DNA of 5,003 nucleotides. Source: Ilumatobacteraceae bacterium. Its GTDB lineage: Bacteria > Actinomycetota > Acidimicrobiia > Acidimicrobiales > Ilumatobacteraceae. The position numbers were made by a program, and so were the translations under genes. Below, one piece after another: positions 1 through 5,003 of the stretch. The stretch spans positions 1 to 5,003 of the forward strand of contig JALOLG010000171.1 of NCBI GenBank assembly GCA_025456105.1. The letters run 5' to 3'. Below the pieces are notes generated by a model that was not told where the DNA came from, did not search any database, and saw only the letters and a list, made by a program, of their open reading frames with translations. The first letter of the stretch is position 1. Each line of letters starts with the position of its first letter.

Positions 1-2271
1 CCACGGGATCGGGAGGATGCCCGCCGACCCCACCGGCGCTGCGGACACCGCCCCGACCGGCTGGTCGGCGCGGAGCGGGTGGCCGGGCAGGAACGGTGCG
101 AGGTGCGCCCGCACGGCCACCGGCCCGACGCCTGGCCCGCCACCACCGTGGGGGATGCAGAACGTCTTGTGGAGGTTGAGGTGGCTGACGTCGGCGCCGA
201 ACCAGCCCGGTCGCGCCACGCCGACGAGGGCGTTGAGGTTGGCGCCGTCGACGTAGACCTGGCCGCCCGCTGCGTGGACGACGTCGCAGAGCTGCGTGAT
301 CCCCTCCTCGAACACGCCGTGCGTCGACGGGTACGTGACCATCACCGCGGCGAGTCGAGCGCCGGCGGCATCGACGTGCGACCGCAGGTCGTCGAGATCG
401 ACGTTGCCCGCGTCGTCGCACGCCACCACCCGCACCTGCATCCCCGCCATGACCGCACTCGCCGCGTTCGTGCCGTGCGCGCTCGACGGGATCAGGCAGA
501 CGTCGCGCTCGAGATCACCTCTGCTCCGGTGGTAGGCGCGGATCGCCAGCAGGCCGGCGAGCTCGCCCTGGCTGCCGGCGTTGGGCTGGAGGCTGACCGC
601 GTCGTAGCCGGTCACCTCGGCGAGCCACGACGTGAGGTCGTCGACGAGCCGGCGGTACCCCTCGGCCTGGTCGTCGGGGGCGAACGGGTGCAGGTCGGCG
701 AAGTCGGGCCAGGTGACCGGCAGCATCTCGCTCGTGGCGTTGAGCTTCATCGTGCACGACCCGAGCGGGATCATCGTGCGGTCGAGGGCGAGGTCCTTGT
801 CGGCGAGCCGGCGCAGGTAGCGCAGCATCTCGTGCTCCGACCGGTAGCGGTGGAACACCGCCTGGGGCATGAGGTCGTCGGTGCGGCGCAGCGCCACCGG
901 GATGCCGTCGGGCGCCGCGTCGACGTCGGCCGCCGCGATCGCCGGGCCGCCGAGCAGCTGGCTCACCGTCGACACGAGGTCGAGGGTCGAGGTCTCGTCG
1001 AGGGTGACGCCGACCGCCGTGTCGTCGACGCGCCGAAGGTTGACACCCGCATCGAGCCCGGCACGCAGCACGTCGTCGGCAGCGACGCCGTCGATGGTGA
1101 GGGTGTCGAACCACGTGTCGTGGCGCAGCTGGTGACCGGCCGCGCGGAGGGCCGCCGCGAGTGCGGAGGTGAGTGCGTGCACCCGCTCGGCGATGCGGCG
1201 CAGGCCGTCGGGCCCGTGCCACGCGGCGTAGAAGCCGGCCATGTTCGCGAGCAGCACCTGGGCGGTGCAGATGTTCGACGTCGCCTTCTCGCGCCGGATG
1301 TGCTGCTCGCGGGTCTGGAGCGCGAGGCGCAGCGCCGGACGCCCGGCGGTGTCGGTGCTCACTCCGACCAGCCGGCCCGGCAAGGCCCTGGCGGCGGCGT
1401 CGTGGGCGGCGACGAACGCGGCGTGCGGACCGCCGAAGCCCATCGGGACCCCGAAGCGCTGCGCCGACCCGATCGCGATGTCGGCGCCCATCGCCGCCGC
1501 CGGCGTGAGCAGGACGGCGGCGAGCGGATCGACGGCGAGCACGGCGATGCCCCCGGCTGCGTGGATCCGCTCGATCACGTCCGTTCGATCGACGACGCGA
1601 CCCGTCGAGGTGGGATGAGCGAGCAGCGCGCCGAAGCACGGCGCCTCCTCGAGCCGGTCGACCTCGCCGACGACGAGCTCGATCCCGACGGGTTCGGCGC
1701 GCGTGGCGAGCACGGCGAGGATCTGGGGGTGCACGTCGCGGTCGACGAAGAATCGGTCGCCCGCCACCGACGACAGCCGCCGCGCCATCGTCATCGCCTC
1801 GGCGGCTGCGGTGGCCTCGTCGAGCAGCGATGCGTTCGCGATCTCGAGGCCGGTGAGCTCGCTCACCATCGTCTGGAAGTTGAGCAGCGCCTCCAGCCGC
1901 CCCTGGCTGATCTCGGGTTGGTACGGCGTGTACGCCGTGTACCAGGCCGGGTTCTCGAGCACGTTGCGCTGGATCACCGGCGGCGTGATGGTGCCGGTGT
2001 AGCCCATGCCGATGAGGCTCGTCACCCGGCGGTTCCGGGCCGCCAGCTCGGCGAGCTCGGCCACCACGACGTGCTCGGGGAGGGCATCGGGGAGGGAGAG
2101 GGGCTGCTCGGTGCGGATCGACGGTGGCACGGCCTGCGTCACCAGCTCCTCGAGCGAGGCCGCGCCGACCACGGCGAGCATGGCGTCGACCTCGTCGGCA
2201 TCGGGACCGATGTGGCGGCCGACGAAGGAGTCGGTGGCCTCGAGCTGGTGGAACCCCGGACGTGTGGGCAT
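1..2271 (-). CDS. gcvP: Glycine dehydrogenase (decarboxylating), P-protein of the glycine cleavage system; 3' end outside the window
   Basis: GcvP is the PLP-dependent P-protein. It decarboxylates glycine and passes the aminomethyl group to the lipoyl arm of GcvH in the cytoplasm, feeding one-carbon units to folate through GcvT. The reading frame is open from the ATG at 2271 to the window edge, giving 757 residues; family members have about 950, so roughly 200 C-terminal residues are missing. Family hallmarks appear in order: [18 protein letters not shown] (residues 103-120), [10 protein letters not shown] (151-160), [19 protein letters not shown] (about 320-338), [16 protein letters not shown] (about 500), SSAHGTN (about 596-602) and [18 protein letters not shown], whose Lys702 is the expected PLP Schiff-base lysine (E. 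coli Lys706). This is the single-chain type carrying both homologous halves, not the split GcvPA/GcvPB form. The start is supported by GGAG six bases upstream and by the usual N-terminal F.RHIGP-like segment (residues 17-23). A glycine riboswitch precedes the gene. Ala603 follows GTN where Pro is usual. Confidence 0.97.
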   Translation of the reverse strand, partial: MPTRPGFHQLEATDSFVGRHIGPDADEVDAMLAVVGAASLEELVTQAVPPSIRTEQPLSLPDALPEHVVVAELAELAARNRRVTSLIGMGYTGTITPPVIQRNVLENPAWYTAYTPYQPEISQGRLEALLNFQTMVSELTGLEIANASLLDEATAAAEAMTMARRLSSVAGDRFFVDRDVHPQILAVLATRAEPVGIELVVGEVDRLEEAPCFGALLAHPTSTGRVVDRTDVIERIHAAGGIAVLAVDPLAAVLLTPAAAMGADIAIGSAQRFGVPMGFGGPHAAFVAAHDAAARALPGRLVGVSTDTAGRPALRLALQTREQHIRREKATSNICTAQVLLANMAGFYAAWHGPDGLRRIAERVHALTSALAAALRAAGHQLRHDTWFDTLTIDGVAADDVLRAGLDAGVNLRRVDDTAVGVTLDETSTLDLVSTVSQLLGGPAIAAADVDAAPDGIPVALRRTDDLMPQAVFHRYRSEHEMLRYLRRLADKDLALDRTMIPLGSCTMKLNATSEMLPVTWPDFADLHPFAPDDQAEGYRRLVDDLTSWLAEVTGYDAVSLQPNAGSQGELAGLLAIRAYHRSRGDLERDVCLIPSSAHGTNAASAVMAGMQVRVVACDDAGNVDLDDLRSHVDAAGARLAAVMVTYPSTHGVFEEGITQLCDVVHAAGGQVYVDGANLNALVGVARPGWFGADVSHLNLHKTFCIPHGGGGPGVGPVAVRAHLAPFLPGHPLRADQPVGAVSAAPVGSAGILPIPW

Positions 2272-2277
2272 CGGTGT

Positions 2278-2281
2278 CTCC
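2278..2281 (-). promoter_or_regulatory. Ribosome binding site of gcvP
   Basis: On the minus strand, GGAG lies six bases before the ATG at 2271, a good Shine-Dalgarno match with normal spacing. It confirms the chosen gcvP start. Its two G residues can also pair with an upstream loop in the same leader (see the stem-loop entry), so it may be a point of riboswitch control. Confidence 0.75.
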
Positions 2282-2341
2282 GTCGGTGCAGCGCCGTGGG
2301 CGCAGGTGGTCGCACCCCCGCTGTTGCCGACGACTCCAGCG
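2280..2341 (-). promoter_or_regulatory. Leader stem-loop (ghost-aptamer-like) with possible Shine-Dalgarno-masking pairing
   Basis: Just 3' of the glycine aptamer, CGCTG (2341-2337) can pair with CAGCG (2323-2319), forming a stem with a 13-base loop. The 5' side reads CTGGAG, like the opening of a second glycine aptamer, but the matching 3' half is absent. This suggests the P1-like ghost stem of a singlet riboswitch. Loop bases 2333-2327 (TCGTCGG) can pair with 2286-2280 (CCGACGG), seven pairs including one G-U, which covers the first two Gs of the gcvP ribosome binding site. The pairings are read directly from the sequence. That they form, or respond to glycine, is inference. I see no run of U after a hairpin, so translational control seems likelier than transcription termination. 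Confidence 0.4.
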
Positions 2342-2355
2342 TTGCCTCGCCCGCC

Positions 2356-2440
2356 CGGTCCGTTCGCCTGAGAGATTCCGGGGCGGTTGCTCCTTCGGCG
2401 CCGGCGCCACTGGCGGTGTCGCCGGCCTCTCCCGGGTGGG
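2356..2440 (-). ncRNA. Glycine riboswitch aptamer in the gcvP leader
   Basis: This is a cis-acting glycine-binding RNA in the 5' leader of gcvP; the family commonly switches on glycine cleavage genes when glycine is abundant. On the minus strand it shows the conserved pieces in order. P1 pairs GGAGAG (2432-2427) with CTCTC (2374-2370). A strong GC helix pairs GCCGGCG (2426-2420) with CGCCGGC (2406-2400). The near-invariant core GCCGAAGGAGCAA spans 2399-2387. The 3' signature AATCTCTCAGGCGAACGGAC spans 2377-2358. Only one full aptamer is present: no second AATCTCTCAGG signature occurs before the gcvP start, so this is not an ordinary tandem riboswitch. A short stem-loop downstream fits the 'singlet plus ghost aptamer' arrangement known for this class. 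The gcvP ATG is 85 bases downstream of the aptamer's 3' end. Confidence 0.93.
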
Positions 2441-2463
2441 GTCGACAGCGCTGCCCATGGTAC

Positions 2464-3258
2464 TCAGCGCAGGGCGGTCGCGATGCGCTCCGTGTCGGGG
2501 GGATCGAGCAGCGTGATCACGAGCCGATCGACGCCGATGGCCGCCATCGATCGTCGATCCGGATGGTCCGGGTCGACGAGCTCGTCGGACCAGAAGGCGT
2601 ACGTGGTGACGAGCAGGGGAGGGGCGGCCGGGTCGCGAGCAGCGCGGGCGGTGGCGATGTGATCGACGGCTCGCGGGTCGTCCCACCGGACGTTGATGCC
2701 GTCGGCACGGCGGCCCGCCAGTGCAGCGAGCGCGGCGCTGTTCACGCCGACGACCGTGACCGGTCGCGGGTGGGGGAGCGGGAACGTCTCGAAGCGCTCG
2801 TGGCGCTCGGGGTGCCACATCGCGTCGAGGAGGTCGAGCGTGTGCTCGACCCGGCGGTGCCGTGCGGCGAGATCGGGCTCGACTCGGGCGGCGACGGCGT
2901 GCTGCTCGGCCGCGAACGAGCTCGTGGGGGAGGTCCCGGCACCGAGGCCGAGGAACACCTGGCGACCACCGCCGATCTCGGCCACGCTCGCGGCGGCGAC
3001 GGCGAGCACACCGGGCTCGCGGTTCCACACGTTGGCCACCATCGAGCCCAGCGCGATCGACCGGGTGGTGGCCGCCAGGGCACCGAGCCACGTCGTGCAC
3101 TCGAGCATGCGGTCGCCGCGCAGCGATCGTCCGGCGAGGTGGTCGAACACCCACAGCGCCCCGAAGCCGGCCTCCTCCGCGGCGAGCGACGCCTCGTGGA
3201 GCAGCGACCACGGGGTGGTGGCCGCGTTGAGCTGGAGGTCGACGCTCGGTTGGCGCAC
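2464..3258 (-). CDS. Luciferase-like monooxygenase family protein, probably F420-dependent oxidoreductase
   Basis: This 264-residue cytoplasmic protein has the fold signatures of the bacterial luciferase-like (LLM) TIM-barrel family. They are an N-terminal strand VDLQLNA (6-12), AEEAGFGALWVFDH (27-40; compare AEeaGfdslWv.DH), MLECTTWLGALAATT (51-65), IALGSMVANVWNREPGVLA (68-86), then GGGRQVFLGLGAG (96-108) and the late PVTVVGVNSAALAALAGRRADGINV (166-190). Actinobacterial members of this type usually use coenzyme F420 for hydride transfer; an FMN enzyme is the alternative. The substrate cannot be told. It is a little shorter than typical members (about 280-340), mainly in the C-terminal half. 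I chose the GTG start at 3258 because no other start codon lies upstream in frame after the preceding gene and the family's first strand begins just after it. GAGG sits almost against this GTG, so the ribosome site is poorly spaced. The gene follows the M23 peptidase gene by 37 bp, suggesting co-transcription. Confidence 0.88.
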   Translation of the reverse strand: MRQPSVDLQLNAATTPWSLLHEASLAAEEAGFGALWVFDHLAGRSLRGDRMLECTTWLGALAATTRSIALGSMVANVWNREPGVLAVAAASVAEIGGGRQVFLGLGAGTSPTSSFAAEQHAVAARVEPDLAARHRRVEHTLDLLDAMWHPERHERFETFPLPHPRPVTVVGVNSAALAALAGRRADGINVRWDDPRAVDHIATARAARDPAAPPLLVTTYAFWSDELVDPDHPDRRSMAAIGVDRLVITLLDPPDTERIATALR

Positions 3259-3295
3259 ACCTCGACGGTAGGCGCCGCCGGGGGTCGGTGTGTCG

Positions 3296-5003
3296 TCAGG
3301 GCTGGGTCGTGGTGGTCGTGGTGGGCGGCGTCGGGGCCGGCACGGGCTGGGGCGGCGGCGTGGTGGTCGAGCAGCCGTCGACGGCCTTCACGATGGGGAA
3401 CGGGTTCACCGCTGCGCCGCCCCCCGGGTGCACCTCGAAGTGGAGGTGCGGCACGCCGGCGTTGCCGGTGCGGCCGTTGAAGCCGATGATCTGACCCGCC
3501 GTGACCTTCGTGCCGACGGTGATGCCGGGGGCGACGTCGGACAGGTGGGCGTAGAAGAAGTAGGTGCCGTCCGACGTCGTGAGCCGCAGCGCGTTGCCCG
3601 ACAGCGATCCCGGCGTGTCGTACACCCGGCGGGTGATCGTGCCGTCGGCGACGGCGTAGAGGTAGAGGCCCTCGGCGCCACCGATGTCGACGCCTTCGTG
3701 GAGGCGCCCGCCGCCACGTGGTGCCATCCAGGTGTCGCCGAACCAGCACCGGCCCTGCATGGGGAACGCCTGGATGGTGACGGGCGGGGGAGCGGGGGTG
3801 GTGGCCGGCGCCTGCTGCGCGGTCAGGCCGAGCGCGGTGGCGGTCGCGGCGGCCACGGTGCCGCTGTCTGTGAGGCCGCGGGCGCGCTGGAAGTTCATGA
3901 CGGCGCTCGCCGTCGCCGAACCGAACACGCCGTCGGCGCCACCACGGACCGTCTGCCCGCTGGCGAGGAGCGCCTGCTGGAGGGCCTTGACCCGGTCGCT
4001 GCGCTCGCCGTAGGCGGCGAAGCCCGCGCCGGAGCTGCCCGATCCGGCGGTCGGTGCCGTCGCCGGTGCGGGTGCGGCGAGCGCGTCGGCGGTCGCCTGG
4101 TCGACCCGACCGGTCTGGGCGAGGTTCCGGGCCGCCTGGAACGTGCGCAGCGCGTTCGCCGTCGCCGGGCCGAAGATGCCGTCCGCGCCACCGGGCACGC
4201 GGATGCCGGCATCGATGATCGCCTGCTGGACGGCCTTCACCAGGTTGCCGACGGCACCGGGAGCGAGACCGACCATCGAGCTGCCGGCCGCGGCCGGGGT
4301 CGAGGGCGCCGCGCCCGCCTGGGTGAGCGCGCTCGCCGTGGCGTCGTCGACCTGGCCGGTCGCCGGCAGCTGCCGGGCCGACTGGAAGCGACTCACGGCG
4401 TCGGCCGTGCGGGGACCGAACCGGCCGTCGGCACCGCCGACGACGTTGACGCCGGCAGCGATCAGGGCGCGCTGGAGTGCCCGCACGGCGTCGCCGGTGG
4501 CACCGACGCGGAGCCCGGCGAGTGAGGTCGAGGCTGCGGGTGCGGCCGGCGCGGGGCTGGCGGGCGCCGGCGCGGTCGGGGTGCCGGGCGAGCCGAGGGC
4601 AGCGATCGTCGCTTGGTCGACGGCTGGCGACGCAGCGATGCCGCGTGCTTGCTGGAAGCTCGTGAGCGCGGCGGCGGTCGCCGGCCCGAAGAAGCCGTCG
4701 GCCCCGCCCCGCACGGCGACGCCGGCGGCGATGAGCGACTGCTGCAGGCTGCGCACCGCGTCGCCGCGGGCGCCGAGGGTCAGGCCGAGCAGCGGGCTCG
4801 GCGGCGCCTCGTCCACCCGACCTGTCGCGGGCAGGCCGTTCGCCGCCTGGAACTCGCTCACGGCAGCCGCCGTCGCGGCACCGAAGACGCCGTCGGCCCC
4901 GCCTCGCACGGCGACGCCGGCGGCGATGAGCGACTGCTGCAGGCTGCGCACCGCGTCGCCGCGGGCGCCGAGGGTCAGGCCGAGCAGCGGGCTCGGCGGC
5001 GCC
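3296..5003 (-). CDS. Secreted M23 (LytM-type) metallopeptidase with at least five peptidoglycan-binding modules; 5' end outside the window
   Basis: A probable cell-wall hydrolase that cuts peptide cross-bridges in peptidoglycan. The frame is open from the window edge to TGA at 3298-3296 (568 codons visible); the GTG at 4951 is an internal Val codon (GDAVRSLQ), not the start. Five PG_binding_1-like modules, each with a GDxVxxLQ...GGADGxFGxxT...FQ pattern, are joined mostly by Ala/Pro/Ser linkers. The C-terminal M23 domain (about 3769-3392) has LHEGVDIGG, FFYAHL and VPHLHFEVHPGG. By analogy with LytM, the zinc ligands are His (codon 3700-3698), Asp four residues later and the second His of HLH; the catalytic histidines are those of YAHL and the first of HLH. 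All are present, so it should be active. Cys in GRCWFGD and Cys in DGCSTTT flank the domain and may form a disulfide, fitting export. No lipobox or membrane segment is visible. The signal peptide must lie beyond base 5003. It ends in a Pro/Thr tail. Confidence 0.93.
   Translation of the reverse strand, partial: APPSPLLGLTLGARGDAVRSLQQSLIAAGVAVRGGADGVFGAATAAAVSEFQAANGLPATGRVDEAPPSPLLGLTLGARGDAVRSLQQSLIAAGVAVRGGADGFFGPATAAALTSFQQARGIAASPAVDQATIAALGSPGTPTAPAPASPAPAAPAASTSLAGLRVGATGDAVRALQRALIAAGVNVVGGADGRFGPRTADAVSRFQSARQLPATGQVDDATASALTQAGAAPSTPAAAGSSMVGLAPGAVGNLVKAVQQAIIDAGIRVPGGADGIFGPATANALRTFQAARNLAQTGRVDQATADALAAPAPATAPTAGSGSSGAGFAAYGERSDRVKALQQALLASGQTVRGGADGVFGSATASAVMNFQRARGLTDSGTVAAATATALGLTAQQAPATTPAPPPVTIQAFPMQGRCWFGDTWMAPRGGGRLHEGVDIGGAEGLYLYAVADGTITRRVYDTPGSLSGNALRLTTSDGTYFFYAHLSDVAPGITVGTKVTAGQIIGFNGRTGNAGVPHLHFEVHPGGGAAVNPFPIVKAVDGCSTTTPPPQPVPAPTPPTTTTTTQP
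3299..3373 (-). repeat. Low-complexity Pro/Thr-coding tail of the M23 peptidase gene
   Basis: The last 25 codons, after the final Cys, read as TTTPPPQPVPAPTPP followed by six Thr and QP. On the plus strand this is a GGT/GTC/GGC-rich low-complexity tract. Pro/Thr-rich segments are usual as extended wall-spanning linkers or sites of O-mannosylation in exported actinobacterial proteins. Here the tract ends the protein instead of linking two domains. No LPxTG sorting motif or hydrophobic anchor follows it. Confidence 0.8.
3824..5003 (-). repeat. Array of five peptidoglycan-binding modules (protein-level repeat)
   Basis: Five homologous modules of about 65-67 codons occupy roughly 5003-4808 (partial at the edge), 4795-4595, 4522-4322, 4276-4076 and 4024-3824. 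Each contains a GDAVRSLQ-type first helix, AGVxVxGGADGxFGxxT and a FQxAR/FQAAN helix; the last three also have a closing VDxATAxAL-like segment or a variant of it. These modules are known to hold enzymes on peptidoglycan. Linkers between modules 2 to 5 are 17-24 residues rich in Ala, Pro, Ser and Thr. Modules 1 and 2 are joined much more tightly by DEAPPSPLL, where module 1 lacks the usual closing ATxxAL segment. The fifth module is the most divergent. Confidence 0.9.
4694..5003 (-). repeat. Near-perfect 195-bp tandem DNA repeat running into the window edge
   Basis: Bases 4889-5003 match 4694-4808 at a fixed offset of 195 bp (65 codons) with one mismatch in 115 positions (4904 T against 4709 C on the plus strand). 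The last 99 bases (4905-5003 against 4710-4808) are identical. Left of this block the copies diverge, for example at 4888 against 4693, which changes Val to Phe in GGADGVFG/GGADGFFG. The match stops only at the window edge, so its full length and copy number cannot be seen. Synonymous sites are conserved too, which points to recent duplication or gene conversion and not only protein-level selection. Confidence 0.95.

Noticed and set aside
2272..2341. A complete second glycine aptamer, making a tandem riboswitch.
   Set aside because: CTGGAG at 2339-2334 and CACCGACGGAGACA near the start codon resemble parts of an aptamer, but the closing AATCTCTCAGG element is missing and the second piece overlaps the ribosome binding site. 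Treated as a remnant only.
2457..2462. Possible -10 box TACCAT (minus strand) just upstream of the riboswitch.
   Set aside because: It is at a plausible distance for a leader promoter, but no -35-like hexamer lies 16-18 bases upstream and a single hexamer match is weak. A gcvP promoter probably exists near here, but I cannot place it.
515..3211. An 898-codon open frame on the minus strand overlapping gcvP and the LLM gene in another frame.
   Set aside because: It is Arg/Pro/Ala-rich without domains, lies out of frame with the true genes and passes through the riboswitch; a GC-rich shadow frame.
3259..3295. A terminator between the M23 gene and the LLM gene.
   Set aside because: The 37-bp gap contains a short GGCGCC palindrome but no stable hairpin followed by a T-run on the minus strand.
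79..3480. A 1133-codon open frame on the plus strand spanning gcvP, the leader and the LLM gene.
   Set aside because: It runs antisense to two genes with clear family motifs and across the riboswitch. Its translation is Arg/Gly/Val/Glu-rich with no recognisable domain. Long antisense frames are expected at this GC content.
3290..4525. A 411-codon plus-strand open frame opposite the M23 peptidase gene.
   Set aside because: It is antisense to well-supported peptidoglycan-binding and M23 domains. Its repetitive Gly/Val/Arg/Asp content simply mirrors the repeats on the other strand.

Overview
The window is very GC-rich, and all three genes I can support read on the minus strand, so in transcription order it runs from base 5003 down to base 1. 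GC-biased codon use, a GTG start, a probable F420-dependent oxidoreductase and a cell-wall hydrolase with repeated Ala/Pro-linked peptidoglycan-binding modules all suggest a high-GC actinobacterium. I lean towards Acidimicrobiia (an Ilumatobacter-like lineage), but that is recognition of protein style and not a phylogenetic result.

Right part (5003 to 3296): the 3' portion of a gene for a secreted M23 (LytM/lysostaphin-type) metallopeptidase. Its N-terminus and signal peptide lie outside the window. At least five peptidoglycan-binding modules precede a catalytic domain with an intact zinc site, and the protein ends in a Pro/Thr tail. The two outermost modules are nearly identical in DNA, with a 195-bp period that runs into the window edge, so more copies probably follow.

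Middle (3258 to 2464): a 264-residue luciferase-like monooxygenase family protein, most likely F420-dependent. It starts 37 bp after the M23 stop codon and may be co-transcribed with it. Its substrate is unknown.

Left part (2463 to 1): a 192-bp leader containing a clear glycine riboswitch aptamer, followed by gcvP, the glycine dehydrogenase (P-protein) of the glycine cleavage system. It is cut at the window edge after 757 residues, just past the PLP-binding lysine. Glycine sensing in the leader fits directly with glycine breakdown by GcvP. The leader also holds a small stem-loop whose loop can pair with the gcvP ribosome binding site, giving a testable model for control of translation.

I found no mobile element, CRISPR array, tRNA or rRNA, and no clearly new defence or metabolic system. 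The most interesting items are the riboswitch with its possible Shine-Dalgarno-masking element and the recently duplicated peptidoglycan-binding repeats.
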